From positions 62,001-126,000 of the forward strand of contig DHSL01000065.1 of assembly GCA_002411345.1 (NCBI GenBank): 64,000 nucleotides of DNA, in the 5' to 3' direction. The notes under the pieces were generated by a model. The model saw nothing but the letters and a program-made list of their open reading frames with translations, was not told the DNA's origin and searched no databases. Shown here in pieces: positions 26,200-35,190 of this stretch. How positions within the stretch are numbered: position 1 is the first letter of the stretch; every line of letters begins with the position of its first letter. This DNA is from Bacteroidales bacterium UBA5287 (GTDB taxonomy: Bacteria > Bacteroidota > Bacteroidia > Bacteroidales > Dysgonomonadaceae). The translations under genes were made by a program, and so were the position numbers.

Positions 26200-26922
26200 T
26201 TAACGATCTTCGGGCATTCCGGTATAACGATAACCTGAAAGGGTCCAATGTTCATCCCAATCCTCAGCTGCTGCAGGTGTATTGCTACCGCTTTTCACTC
26301 TCCAGGCAAATTCAGGAACACCGGGTACTTTCCAATCTTTGTTAGGTGTTTGATAGCTTTCAATTTTAACATAATCACTGTGCAAAATAGTTTTTACATA
26401 TACACTGTCTGCTGTGTTTCCACCTATACTGGTTGCTGCATCTGGAAGTATTTTCCCTTCTAAAAGACTTACACGGGCATAAAGCTCAAGTCCATCAATC
26501 AAAATACCGGCAGATTTTGGCGCTCCGTAGTAGCCGGTTGCATTTGCTTGAGTAAATGATGCCATACTTCCTGTAGGTGTGAAAATATAGAAAGTGCTAC
26601 TTACAGCGTTTTTTACTGTTTGATCAGTAGTAAAAGCTTCTGAATTTCCTTTTACTTGAAAATTACCTTTTACATGTATACCTGCAATTGATGCATCCAA
26701 CCAAATATCATTAGGGACATTCTTTGCAGAATTATAGAACATAAGTTCAAGACCGTCCGCAATTGTTGTATTATCACTTGAATATTCATCACAAGTTGTG
26801 GAGACAACAAATCTACCATCGTATGATGCTGTTTCACTATACCAATTCTCAAGGTCTTCTTGACATGAAGAAAAACTTGCAACTGTAAAGACTAAACCTA
26901 TTAAATAAATTATTTTTTTCAT
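26200..26922 (-). CDS. Surface lipoprotein of the Lipid_bd-like (PF12888-type) group, fourth gene of the SusCD operon
   Basis: A 240-residue lipoprotein (lipobox SFSSC, Cys20). The mature protein is predicted all-beta and ends in HWTLSGYRYTGMPEDR, a C-terminal pattern I associate with the putative lipid-binding hydrolase family found beside SusCD pairs. It is the last gene of a four-gene operon and starts only 7 nt after the previous stop. In the related B. thetaiotaomicron BT2261-2264 complex the two extra lipoproteins sit on the outer face of the SusCD transporter. Enzymatic activity is not established. Confidence 0.72.
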   Translation of the reverse strand: MKKIIYLIGLVFTVASFSSCQEDLENWYSETASYDGRFVVSTTCDEYSSDNTTIADGLELMFYNSAKNVPNDIWLDASIAGIHVKGNFQVKGNSEAFTTDQTVKNAVSSTFYIFTPTGSMASFTQANATGYYGAPKSAGILIDGLELYARVSLLEGKILPDAATSIGGNTADSVYVKTILHSDYVKIESYQTPNKDWKVPGVPEFAWRVKSGSNTPAAAEDWDEHWTLSGYRYTGMPEDR

Positions 26923-26929
26923 ATTTCAA

Positions 26930-27622
26930 TTATTTATTAAGTACTACATAAAACGTCATCCCTGCATAACTAGCGGCCCAACTTACAGAACCATCTGTAG
27001 GATTATATTTAGCAATACCTATTCCTGAAATAGTATCTTGCCATGGAAGAATTGAACTTGATAATAAAGTCAGAGTATTATCTTCTTTTAATTGAACATA
27101 ACCGGAACAAGCATATGCAGCTCCATATTTTGCACGTTGTTCGTAATATCCACCTAAGAAATCAGATATTTCGAAAAATCCAGGTGCAATTTTTTTAATT
27201 TTGACAGTGAAACCAGGAAAATTTACAATTGCACCAGCAGCTGTCTTTCTATAGGTACCTGTTACTGTGACATATTCACCAGAAATATCTGTAGTTATCG
27301 AAGGATCTGCAACGATTACTGTACGTGTTCTTGTTGTTTTTACACCATCAGCATTAACAATAGAATAATTTATAGGATAAATACCAACAGTATTTGCGTC
27401 AACCGTACCTTCCACCTTAACTGTATTTGTAATATCTTTACCAGCATATATCACTTTATATCCGGGTTCGACATATGAATTATTTAATGTTTGAAGATAG
27501 CTTTCGCCATCTAATAATTCAAAATACAGATTACTTGAAATACCTTCTGTTTCTTTTTCACAAGAGGAAAAAGAAAATAGAGATATAAGTATTACAGAAA
27601 TGTATAATAAATTCTTTTTCAT
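26930..27622 (-). CDS. Surface lipoprotein with an Ig-like domain, BT_2262-like
   Basis: The frame is open from 27676, but the ATG at 27622 gives a lipoprotein signal (lipobox SFSSC) and 230 residues. The N-terminal half contains an Ig-like fold of the DUF5011/5012 type: SYVEPGYKVIYAGKDITN through TTRTRTVIVAD. The C-terminal half is a beta domain typical of BT_2262-like proteins. It is third in the SusC-SusD-lipoprotein-lipoprotein operon, 26 nt after susD. Such proteins decorate the transporter on the cell surface and probably help capture ligand. Confidence 0.72.
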   Translation of the reverse strand: MKKNLLYISVILISLFSFSSCEKETEGISSNLYFELLDGESYLQTLNNSYVEPGYKVIYAGKDITNTVKVEGTVDANTVGIYPINYSIVNADGVKTTRTRTVIVADPSITTDISGEYVTVTGTYRKTAAGAIVNFPGFTVKIKKIAPGFFEISDFLGGYYEQRAKYGAAYACSGYVQLKEDNTLTLLSSSILPWQDTISGIGIAKYNPTDGSVSWAASYAGMTFYVVLNK

Positions 27623-27648
27623 ATTATTAAAATGTATCATTAATAAAT

Positions 27649-29163
27649 TTATTTTCCAGATTTTACGTTCCACCATACCTTTTCACCTACATTCGCTTTT
27701 TGAGCAGGTGCATTAGTATTTCTAAACATATAAGAACTGGGATATAAAGGAGATGCTGGAAGATTTCCATTTAATAAAGCCCTTCCTTTAACGGATATTG
27801 TTAGTTCACCAACAGGAAAGTTTGCATTGGCAGAAGCTCTGTTAGCGGCTATATCGATTTCATTTACAGAAGGATATTTGGTCCTGTTTCTTTCAAGGAA
27901 CGATTCAATATGTTGATAATTGGCATTTGCAACCCATTTTTGCATTGCAATTTGTTTAATATTTTCTTCTACGGTTCCGTTCAACCATGCTGCATAACCT
28001 TCAGTACCAAGAATATCTGTTGATGTAATTCCATGCTGAGCTAACGAAGCTTTAACCCCTCTCTCATAGTAGTCTTTTGCTTTACCAAGTTGAGATGCAC
28101 GTGCATAAACTTCTGCTATATAGAAATTAACCTCCCAATCTGACATGAGCATTAAATCCATATTTCCTTGTAATAATACTTTTGCATATGTTTCTTTATC
28201 GTCAGTAGTTCCATTTCCATCTGAATCTTCTTTTGAATCAAAGTCTCCAAAGAATGCGCCTTTTGTTCCGGTGAAAAGTTTAGCACGACGAGGATCATTA
28301 TTTATACTCAAATAATCAATAAAATTCTTAGAGGCAATAACATTGGTCGAAAAATAATTTGCACCACCTTCTTGAAACTCTCTCAATGGATGACGTTTAC
28401 CTTCCATTGCATCATTCCAAACAGTTCCTGGAATTTTTGCACTCGAAGTTAATAAGTTAGCAGTTTGAACAAAACTTAATACCGACGAATTGTTATATTG
28501 AGGTGTTTCAGATACTCTCAACATCAGTTTTAACTTTAGAGCATTCGCAAATTTAAACCATGCAGTTAAATCTCCTTTATAGATGAAATCAAATTTTGAA
28601 TCTACATAAGATTTACTTAAATCTATTGCAAGTAAAGCATCTACACGTTTCATTAAGTCAGCATAAATATCTACTCCCTTATCTTGAACAGGACTTAATA
28701 AACCTTCATCACCCCTTAGAGCTTCAGTATATGGCATATCACCCCATACATCGGTGATAATTTGCCAGGTAAAAATTGACAATGCTTCGGCAATAAAATA
28801 ATAACCTTTATTTTCATCTTCAGCAGTCATCGTTTTAATTCGCTTTAAATCAGTCATTGGTTCTCTCATTAACGACTGATAGCTGGTATTAAACTCTTGT
28901 GGAAGATATTCGCATAAAGATTTGAACTGAGATGCTGTATAAGCCTGGGTCCAATATTCAACCCAAAAACCTCCACCAAAAGCAAAATCCCAACCCATCA
29001 AATTGTTTGCAATACCCATCTCTGCAGCTGGTAGCAAAACTTTTGCATCGGGAATTTGTTCAAGTGCATTTGGATCGTGATTCACATCAAGCCAATCGCT
29101 GCAACTACTTGCTGTGAAAAGCATGATAAATGCGGATAATATAATTAATAATTTACTTTTCAT
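27649..29163 (-). CDS. SusD/RagB-family nutrient-binding outer-membrane lipoprotein
   Basis: A 504-residue lipoprotein (lipobox TASSC, Cys21) followed by SDWLDVNHDPNA, the standard start of the SusD-like_2 group. Alpha-helical TPR-like segments make up most of the protein, and EVYARASQLGKAKDYYERG is a clear helical repeat element. SusD proteins act as a lid over the extracellular mouth of the SusC barrel and bind incoming nutrients. It lies 22 nt downstream of susC. The SusD-like_2 branch together with two small beta lipoproteins fits the peptide-importing BT2261-2264 type better than a polysaccharide locus, and no glycosidase lies in the operon. Confidence 0.93.
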   Translation of the reverse strand: MKSKLLIILSAFIMLFTASSCSDWLDVNHDPNALEQIPDAKVLLPAAEMGIANNLMGWDFAFGGGFWVEYWTQAYTASQFKSLCEYLPQEFNTSYQSLMREPMTDLKRIKTMTAEDENKGYYFIAEALSIFTWQIITDVWGDMPYTEALRGDEGLLSPVQDKGVDIYADLMKRVDALLAIDLSKSYVDSKFDFIYKGDLTAWFKFANALKLKLMLRVSETPQYNNSSVLSFVQTANLLTSSAKIPGTVWNDAMEGKRHPLREFQEGGANYFSTNVIASKNFIDYLSINNDPRRAKLFTGTKGAFFGDFDSKEDSDGNGTTDDKETYAKVLLQGNMDLMLMSDWEVNFYIAEVYARASQLGKAKDYYERGVKASLAQHGITSTDILGTEGYAAWLNGTVEENIKQIAMQKWVANANYQHIESFLERNRTKYPSVNEIDIAANRASANANFPVGELTISVKGRALLNGNLPASPLYPSSYMFRNTNAPAQKANVGEKVWWNVKSGK

Positions 29164-29185
29164 AATTTCTAATATTTAATAATAA

Positions 29186-32100
29186 TTAAAATGAAATACT
29201 TAATCCAAATACATAAGTTTGATATGGAGGATTCACTCCAAACTCACCAAATCTGGCTTCGATATTATTTCCAAAAGTCGTAACCTCAGGATCGATATAT
29301 TGATTTTCAACAGGTGTCCAAAGCAATAAGTTAGATGCTGTGACAGAAGCACGAATGCTGTTAACATTGAGATGATTAGTTAAACTTTTAGGCAATTCGT
29401 AAGCTAAACTAACATTTCTGAGTTTCAAATATGAGCGGTCAATTACAGCATGATCGGTATATTTAAAACCTCCATTGCTATAGAATGTATGGAAAGCGGT
29501 TGGATTAACAGGTGTTGAATTTTCACTGTATGTACCATCTCCATTTGCAACTACTGAATTAGGAATAATAAATGGATTACGATCGTTGTAAACAGTTTCA
29601 GGACCATTACCTACCCACTGCATATAATCTTTTGTATAACTGAATATTGAACCGCCGTAACGTAAATCAAATGTTCCGGAAAGTGATAAACCTTTATAGC
29701 TAAATGTATTTGTTAATCCCATACGGAATTTTTCATTGATATCTTCATTTAAATATTCTTCATTTGGTGTGGGTTGAGGATTACCATTACCATCAACAAC
29801 AGTGCTTTCAACACCATCAACCATAACTTTAAGAGCTTTTTGTGATTTATACTGACCGATAGGCATTCCTTCAACAGCATAAATTCCAAGACCTCCAAAA
29901 CCACCTAAAAATACTTCAGGAACATCCAAACGCATCACTTTATTATAGTTTTTAGTAAAGTTGTATGATATATCCCAGATAAAATCTTTAGTTTTTACAG
30001 GAGTCAACGACAGCATTAATTCAATACCACGATTTCGAACATCACCTAAATTTGAAATTTGAGATGTATATCCTGTTGAAGGATCAATAGGAAGCGTTGC
30101 TATCAAACCTTTGGTCAACTTATTATAATATGAGAATTCTAATCCTAAACGATTATTAAAGAAAGCTAAATCTGCTCCGAATTCAAACTCGTCCGTTAAC
30201 TCGGGTTTTAAATTAATGTTACCGGCAGTATTTGATACTGAATAGGAATTGACACCACCCAATGGGAAAATCAAATTATCAATGCTTGGATAACCCGGGT
30301 TAGAAATTGAAGCTGCAAGAAGTCTGTCATATACTGCATATAATCCGGCGTCTTTACCGGTACTTCCATATGATACTCTTAATTTCGCAAAATCAAGAAT
30401 ACCTGTATCTATTCCTTTTGTAGTAAGAAAATCTGTAGCTATAAAACTTAACATCGCACTTGGATAGAAATATGAATTCTTACCCGTTGGTAATGTTGAT
30501 GAATAGTCGTTTCTACCTGTCAGAGTTAGATATACATAGTCACGATAACCTAAATCAGCATTTAAATACATACCCCACAAGCGATATAAGTTTGATGCTT
30601 GAGTTGCTGTTGATGGACTCAATGAATTTGTGAAATCATAGAAACCGGGAATATCAATCGAAGATATTTCTCCACCAATTGCATTATAAGATTGTTCGTT
30701 TGTGTTTGCACCTAATATTGCATTTAATGAAAAATCTCCGAATCTCTGATTATAATTAAGAATCAAATCATGATTTACCTGAATTCTTTGTCTTCTTGTT
30801 TGAGCATAAGTTCCGGGACTTTCATTTGAATTACCATAATTATAAGATCCTGGAGTGAATACAATAGCATCAAAATGAGTGTCTGCAATTGTAGACTCAT
30901 AATCACCACCAAAACGATAGGTCAATTTCAAATTATCTAAAATATCATAATCAAACTGTAATTTGCCAAAGAATTTATATTTATTTTGAGTTGCTTCTTT
31001 GATGTCCAAAATATAATATGGATTCATTCCATAAGGAGTGAAATAGTTATCTTTATTATTGAATTTATTGTTAAGATCTTTCAAATCTACAATGGAAATA
31101 TCTGTTGCAATTTCATTCAACGAGCGATAAATAGAATTATCTTGTCCGGTCGGAGAAGCTTCATTTTTTTCAGAACTAAAATTTATTGATGAACTTATCA
31201 TTAACTTTTTAGCTTTATGAGATGCATTGGATGCTATTGTATAACGTCTGTAAGAATCATCATTTGTAGGAATAGGACCATCTATTGAGTTTTGTGAAAT
31301 AGATGTATGAAATTTTGTTTTTTCATTACCACCGGTAAAAGAAAGAGCGTTATTATAACCGATTCCATAATCATAAAAATCACGTATACGATTATTTAAA
31401 TAAACGTAGGGTTTAACTTGTTGAGTATTATCAACAATATGTCCCCATACACGTTCTTTTCCATCAAATGGAGCACCCCAGTTTCCGTTCTCATCTAATG
31501 CGCGATCACCACTCCATCCTTGTCCAAACATTTTTTGTTCTGTTGGTATACGCCCAACTTCTTGAACAGTTATTCCACCATCATATGCAATTTGCAATTC
31601 TCCATTAGTGTTCTTTCCTGATTTGGTAGTAATCATGATTACACCCTGAGCAGCACGAGATCCATACAACGCAGAGGCTGCAGAACCTTTAAGAACAGTA
31701 ATATTCTCAATATCATTAGGGTTCAATGCATTAATACCTGAACCAAAGTCTGCTTGCGAATTTAAGGCAGATCCTGAACGGTTCTGTGCATTGGTAATTG
31801 GAACACCGTCAACAACATATAAAGGTTGATTGTTTCCAAATGAACTGAAACCACGAATAGCAACGTTTTGTGTACCTCCGGGGTTTGGAGCAGAAGAAAC
31901 ATCCAATCCGGCAACTTTTCCTGATAAAGCCATCATTGGATTGACTGTTTGAGCTTTAGTAATCTCGTCACCTGTAACTGAAGTTACACCGTAACCTAAA
32001 GATTTTTTCTCTCTGGTTATACCCATTGCGGTAACAACGATCTCTTCGAGTTGGGATATATCCTCTGCTAGTATAATTTTTACATTAGCACTAACAGGAA

Positions 32101-32341
32101 CTTCTTCAGTAATATATCCAACAAAAGAAACAACCAAAGTACCTCTGGTTGGTGCTGTTAAAATAAAATTACCATCTACATCAGTAATTGCACCTTGTGA
32201 TGTACCTTTAATTTGAATAGTAGCACCTATAATCGGCTCTCCGCCTTCGTCAACAACAGTACCACGTACCTGTGTTTGAGCTACTATCGTCCCTATCCCA
32301 ATAAGAAATAGAGACAAAAACAACATTAGTTTTCTTTTCAT
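29186..32341 (-). CDS. SusC/RagA-family TonB-linked outer-membrane transporter
   Basis: A 1051-residue protein with a signal peptide to about residue 21, a CarboxypepD-like N-terminal domain (RGTVVDEGGEPIIGATI onward), a TonB-box-like EEIVVTAMG near residue 100, a plug domain (GKVAGLDVSS, IRGFSSFG, PLYVVDGVPI) and a large beta-barrel ending in the aromatic FGLSISF. It imports nutrients across the outer membrane, energised by TonB. It is the first gene of a four-gene operon. No anti-sigma-interacting STN domain precedes the CarboxypepD domain, so control by an ECF sigma pair is not suggested. The leader is about 195 nt. Confidence 0.95.
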   Translation of the reverse strand: MKRKLMLFLSLFLIGIGTIVAQTQVRGTVVDEGGEPIIGATIQIKGTSQGAITDVDGNFILTAPTRGTLVVSFVGYITEEVPVSANVKIILAEDISQLEEIVVTAMGITREKKSLGYGVTSVTGDEITKAQTVNPMMALSGKVAGLDVSSAPNPGGTQNVAIRGFSSFGNNQPLYVVDGVPITNAQNRSGSALNSQADFGSGINALNPNDIENITVLKGSAASALYGSRAAQGVIMITTKSGKNTNGELQIAYDGGITVQEVGRIPTEQKMFGQGWSGDRALDENGNWGAPFDGKERVWGHIVDNTQQVKPYVYLNNRIRDFYDYGIGYNNALSFTGGNEKTKFHTSISQNSIDGPIPTNDDSYRRYTIASNASHKAKKLMISSSINFSSEKNEASPTGQDNSIYRSLNEIATDISIVDLKDLNNKFNNKDNYFTPYGMNPYYILDIKEATQNKYKFFGKLQFDYDILDNLKLTYRFGGDYESTIADTHFDAIVFTPGSYNYGNSNESPGTYAQTRRQRIQVNHDLILNYNQRFGDFSLNAILGANTNEQSYNAIGGEISSIDIPGFYDFTNSLSPSTATQASNLYRLWGMYLNADLGYRDYVYLTLTGRNDYSSTLPTGKNSYFYPSAMLSFIATDFLTTKGIDTGILDFAKLRVSYGSTGKDAGLYAVYDRLLAASISNPGYPSIDNLIFPLGGVNSYSVSNTAGNINLKPELTDEFEFGADLAFFNNRLGLEFSYYNKLTKGLIATLPIDPSTGYTSQISNLGDVRNRGIELMLSLTPVKTKDFIWDISYNFTKNYNKVMRLDVPEVFLGGFGGLGIYAVEGMPIGQYKSQKALKVMVDGVESTVVDGNGNPQPTPNEEYLNEDINEKFRMGLTNTFSYKGLSLSGTFDLRYGGSIFSYTKDYMQWVGNGPETVYNDRNPFIIPNSVVANGDGTYSENSTPVNPTAFHTFYSNGGFKYTDHAVIDRSYLKLRNVSLAYELPKSLTNHLNVNSIRASVTASNLLLWTPVENQYIDPEVTTFGNNIEARFGEFGVNPPYQTYVFGLSISF

Positions 32342-32542
32342 AAACTCACCATTTTAATTAAACACTATTTTAATTATTATCATTCTTCGAAAAAAACAAA
32401 ATCAAAACTCAGATCAAGTAATGAAATCCTTAATAGTTTGCTTACCTTAATTAATTCATTTCATAAACTAAATACTACATCACTGTAATTTTTTTAGCCA
32501 ATAAAACAAATTTTATCCATACTTAGTATTAAATAACTACTG

Positions 32543-32575
32543 CAAATATAACTTAATTTTGAATATAAAAACAAA
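32543..32575 (-). promoter_or_regulatory. Promoter of the SusCD operon
   Basis: On the minus strand TTTG (32572-32575), 21 nt, then TATATTTG (32543-32550), fitting the Bacteroidota -33/-7 pattern; start expected near 32536. Confidence 0.6.
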
Positions 32576-32635
32576 ATTGACTTATTTTTCTTGATAAAAT
32601 TCATTTTTGAAAGTATTTTATGGGTAATAATTACA

Positions 32636-32660
32636 TTTTATCACTAAAATCGTGATAAAA
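32636..32660. repeat. Inverted repeat upstream of the susC promoter
   Basis: TTTTATCAC and GTGATAAAA, perfect 9-bp arms, separated by 7 nt, lie about 60 bp upstream of the -33 box. This is the position of an activator site. The binding protein is unknown. Confidence 0.5.
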
Positions 32661-32737
32661 ATCTATCAAGACGATAAGTAATCATGGTGCATTAAAGCAA
32701 AATGGATTACAATTAGTTAAATGTGTTATAAAATAAA

Positions 32738-32769
32738 AAACACTTACCGAAATTAATCGATAAGTGTTT
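32738..32769 (-). terminator. Terminator of the tRNA-Arg gene
   Basis: Arms AAACACTTA and TAAGTGTTT close a loop of about 14 nt. A T-run follows on the minus strand, 12 nt beyond the tRNA 3' end. Confidence 0.8.
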
Positions 32770-32780
32770 GATTTATAAAG

Positions 32781-32854
32781 TGATCGAGTTGGGATTCGAA
32801 CCCAAGACCCACAGCTTAGAAGGCTGTTGCTCTATCCAGCTGAGCTACTCGACC
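32781..32854 (-). tRNA. tRNA-Arg (anticodon UCU)
   Basis: The minus strand folds as a full cloverleaf of 74 nt including discriminator A. The acceptor stem is GGTCGAG/CTCGATC (one G-U), the D arm is GCTC...GAGC, the anticodon stem ACAGC/GCTGT encloses loop CTTCTAA with anticodon TCT, and the T-arm contains GGTTCGAATCC. CCA is not encoded. Confidence 0.96.
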
Positions 32855-32942
32855 GGCCTTATTTTTTCTATTCCATTAGTTGCTTGACTAATTGGACTGC
32901 AAAAATAATTCAAATCTTACAAATAAAAAAATATTATCCAAA

Positions 32943-34277
32943 TTAAAGAACGCCTTGGGCCATAATTGCTTTGGCAACTTTCATGAATCCGGCAATATTT
33001 GCGCCTTTTACATAATTAATATATCCGTCTGCTTCTGTTCCATATTTCACGCAATTCTCATGAATATTCGACATTATCCATTTTAATTTGTCGTCGACTT
33101 CCTCTGAAGTCCAACTTAATCGTTCTGAATTCTGAGTCATCTCTAAACCGGATACAGAAACACCGCCTGCATTTGCTGCTTTACCAGGGGCATAAAACAA
33201 TTTATTTGACTGAAACACTTCAATCGCTTCGGGAGTTGATGGCATATTTGCGCCTTCTGATACAGCAAATATACCATTTGCAACCAAATGTTTGGCATCA
33301 TCTCCATCAATCTCGTTTTGAGTGGCAGAGGGTAATGCAATATCTGCTTTTTCATTCCAGGGACGACCACCTGCAACATATTTACATCCATACTCTTCGG
33401 CATATTCACTAATACGACCGCGATACAAATTTTTGAGCTCTTTAATATACTCTAATTTCTCTATGGTAATGCCTTCAGAATCATAGATGTAACCATCTGA
33501 ATCGGACATTGACACAGGGATGGCTCCCAACTCTAATAATTTTTCACAGGTATATTGAGCTACATTACCGGATCCGGAAATTAAGCATCTTTTACCCTTA
33601 ATATCAATATTCTTTGTCTTCAACATTTCCAGAAGAAAATAAACATTACCATATCCGGTTGCTTCAGGACGCATTAAAGAGCCTCCAAACTCGCGACCTT
33701 TACCGGTAAATGTTCCGGTAAACTCTCCGGCTAACTTTTTGTATTTACCAAACATATATGCAACTTCACGACCGCCTACACCAATATCACCAGCGGGAAC
33801 ATCGGTATCGGGACCAATGACTTTCCAAAGTCCTTCTACAAATGCTTGACAAAATCTCATGATTTCAGTATCTGACTTGCCCCTCGGAGAAAAATCGGAA
33901 CCGCCTTTGGCTCCTCCCATAGGTAATGTTGTCAAAGCATTTTTAAAGGTTTGTTCAAAAGCTAAAAACTTAAGAATGGATAGGTTTACAGATGCATGAA
34001 AACGAATTCCTCCTTTATATGGACCAATTGAATTATTGTGCTGAACACGATAACCCATATTTGTTTTAACATTGCCTTTATCATCAAACCAAGATACCCT
34101 GAAAGAAGTAATTTTATCAGGAATAACTAATCGTTCAATAAGATTTGATTTCTCAAATTCAGGATGTTCATTATAAACATCTTCAATAGATTCTAATACT
34201 TCCTGAACGGCTTGCAAATATTCAGGTTCATTTGGGAAACGCCTTTTAAGATCATTAATAACCTCTACAGTCTTCAT
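32943..34277 (-). CDS. gdhA: Glutamate dehydrogenase (hexameric, NADP-type)
   Basis: A 444-residue enzyme catalysing reductive amination of 2-oxoglutarate to glutamate. The length matches the hexameric bacterial class. Catalytic-site segments include GGIRFH, PMGGAKGGSDFSPRG with the active lysine, PAGDIGVGGREVAYMFG, and the dinucleotide fold ISGSGNVAQY. It is transcribed alone, with a candidate promoter box TATTTTTG (34350-34357, minus strand) about 75 nt upstream. It may serve both ammonia assimilation and amino-acid catabolism. Confidence 0.97.
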   Translation of the reverse strand: MKTVEVINDLKRRFPNEPEYLQAVQEVLESIEDVYNEHPEFEKSNLIERLVIPDKITSFRVSWFDDKGNVKTNMGYRVQHNNSIGPYKGGIRFHASVNLSILKFLAFEQTFKNALTTLPMGGAKGGSDFSPRGKSDTEIMRFCQAFVEGLWKVIGPDTDVPAGDIGVGGREVAYMFGKYKKLAGEFTGTFTGKGREFGGSLMRPEATGYGNVYFLLEMLKTKNIDIKGKRCLISGSGNVAQYTCEKLLELGAIPVSMSDSDGYIYDSEGITIEKLEYIKELKNLYRGRISEYAEEYGCKYVAGGRPWNEKADIALPSATQNEIDGDDAKHLVANGIFAVSEGANMPSTPEAIEVFQSNKLFYAPGKAANAGGVSVSGLEMTQNSERLSWTSEEVDDKLKWIMSNIHENCVKYGTEADGYINYVKGANIAGFMKVAKAIMAQGVL

Positions 34278-34349
34278 AAACTTATAAATTAAAGTATAAA
34301 AAATAGATATTTGTCAATAATATTTGCCGTTTAATATAAAAACGATTCA

Positions 34350-34357
34350 CAAAAATA
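34350..34357 (-). promoter_or_regulatory. Candidate promoter -7 box of gdhA
   Basis: Minus-strand TATTTTTG; start expected near 34343, leader about 65 nt. Confidence 0.4.
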
Positions 34358-34449
34358 ATAATAAATAATCAAATGAAAGTATTTTATCGAATATTTGTAT
34401 AAAAAGATACATATTTCTTTGTTTTTTTATCAATTTGAATCGGTGGCGA

Positions 34450-34553
34450 CAAAAAAAAGGTACAGATTCACATCTGTACCTGAATAAAGACCCATAGAGA
34501 GTAAATGAAAAATTGATTTTGCTATTTATGAACCAAATGATTATATAATAATT
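34450..34553 (-). ncRNA. Candidate small RNA under the shared four-repeat promoter
   Basis: On the minus strand a full promoter (copy A, -7 TTTG at 34560-34563) is followed after about 75 nt by a perfect 10-bp hairpin with eight T. No convincing reading frame lies between: the only ATG frame of any length runs through the terminator. The unit would give a transcript of about 100 nt. Its promoter matches, position for position, those of two protein-coding neighbours. Target unknown. Confidence 0.5.
34451..34481 (-). terminator. Strong terminator of the candidate small RNA
   Basis: AGGTACAGAT and ATCTGTACCT form a perfect 10-bp stem around a 4-nt loop. Read on the minus strand, the stem is followed by T8. 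Confidence 0.9.
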
Positions 34554-34559
34554 TCATTA

Positions 34560-34616
34560 CAAAGATGAATTTATTATGTTACAAACTGATTACTTTTAGG
34601 TTAAGTTTTTGTTAAC
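34560..34616 (-). promoter_or_regulatory. Four-repeat promoter, copy A (candidate small RNA)
   Basis: On the minus strand half-sites start at 34616 (GTTAAC), 34605 (CTTAAC), 34594 (AGTAAT) and 34583 (TGTAAC), each 11 nt apart. The -7 TTTG lies at 34560-34563. Geometry is identical to copies B and C. Confidence 0.65.
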
Positions 34617-34627
34617 TTTTAATAATC

Positions 34628-34658
34628 AAAAAAAGGTCTACCAAACAGGTAAACCTTT
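34628..34658 (-). terminator. Terminator of the CarboxypepD-like gene
   Basis: AAAGGT...ACC pairs with GGT...ACCTTT, with a small internal mismatch. A T-run follows on the minus strand, 46 nt after the stop. Confidence 0.8.
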
Positions 34659-34703
34659 CATTATTCTTTATCAAATACAAATTATATATAAGCACAAGTT
34701 GAT

Positions 34704-35063
34704 TTATTTCTGAATTAAAACAACATTAATCTTAGTATCTTTTTGTACATTAATATCTATGGCTTTTGGTTCGTAAGAAATTAATTCTACTACTATTTGA
34801 TGCTTGCCTGGAGAAAGATTTTTCAATGTAAAGTTCCCATCTAAATCTGAGTAATATTTAACTCCATCAATCAAGATTGAAGCACCTGCCAATGATTCGT
34901 TGTTCATCTCATCTATAACACTTCCAACAACTTTAACTTGAGCTGTTGACTCTGTTGTTGCTTTGCTTTTAGATGAATTTACATTCTTTACGTTGTTCTC
35001 GTTTCCGGCATAAACAGAAACAGATAAAACAAGAGCTGCAATAAGGGTTACGATAATTTTCAT
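34704..35063 (-). CDS. Small secreted CarboxypepD-regulatory-like protein
   Basis: A 119-residue protein with a signal peptide (cleavage likely near VYAG, residue 19), a Ser/Lys/Thr-rich linker to about residue 42, and one CarboxypepD-type beta-sandwich domain: VVGSVIDEMNNESLAGASIL, YSDLDGNFTLKNLSPGKH. In Bacteroidota this domain is normally the N-terminal extension of TonB receptors; here it is free-standing. Function unknown. It has its own four-repeat promoter (copy B), the same as the TonB receptor operon to the right, so the two are likely induced together. Confidence 0.78.
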   Translation of the reverse strand: MKIIVTLIAALVLSVSVYAGNENNVKNVNSSKSKATTESTAQVKVVGSVIDEMNNESLAGASILIDGVKYYSDLDGNFTLKNLSPGKHQIVVELISYEPKAIDINVQKDTKINVVLIQK

Positions 35064-35119
35064 ATTAATAATGTATTATTTCTTTGTAAAATCAAATATC
35101 TATATCTTCTATTTTTATA

Positions 35120-35176
35120 CAAAATTCATACATTAATATTACAAACCTGTTACAAAAAAATTAAGTTTTTGTTAAG
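35120..35176 (-). promoter_or_regulatory. Four-repeat promoter, copy B (CarboxypepD-like gene)
   Basis: Half-sites on the minus strand start at 35176 (CTTAAC), 35165 (CTTAAT), 35154 (TGTAAC) and 35143 (TGTAAT), 11 nt apart. The -7 TTTG is at 35120-35123, giving a leader of about 50 nt. Confidence 0.7.
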
Positions 35177-35190
35177 TTTTTTAGAGTCAA

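Larger units (their letters stand above)
32342..32780. other. Intergenic region upstream of susC
   Basis: Non-coding. It holds the susC promoter (32543-32575), a 9-bp inverted repeat (32636-32660) and the tRNA terminator (32738-32769). The roughly 195-nt susC leader between 32342 and 32536 shows no structure I recognise. Confidence 0.6.
34278..34703. other. Intergenic region holding the gdhA promoter, a candidate small RNA and two terminators
   Basis: From right to left: the terminator of the CarboxypepD-like gene (34628-34658), the four-repeat promoter copy A (34560-34616), a candidate RNA ending at the terminator 34451-34481, and the gdhA promoter box (34350-34357). Confidence 0.65.

Noticed and set aside
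34440..34510. A 21-codon minus-strand frame starting MGLYSGTDV in the candidate small RNA
   Set aside because: It reads straight through the perfect terminator hairpin and its T-run, so it is unlikely to be translated.
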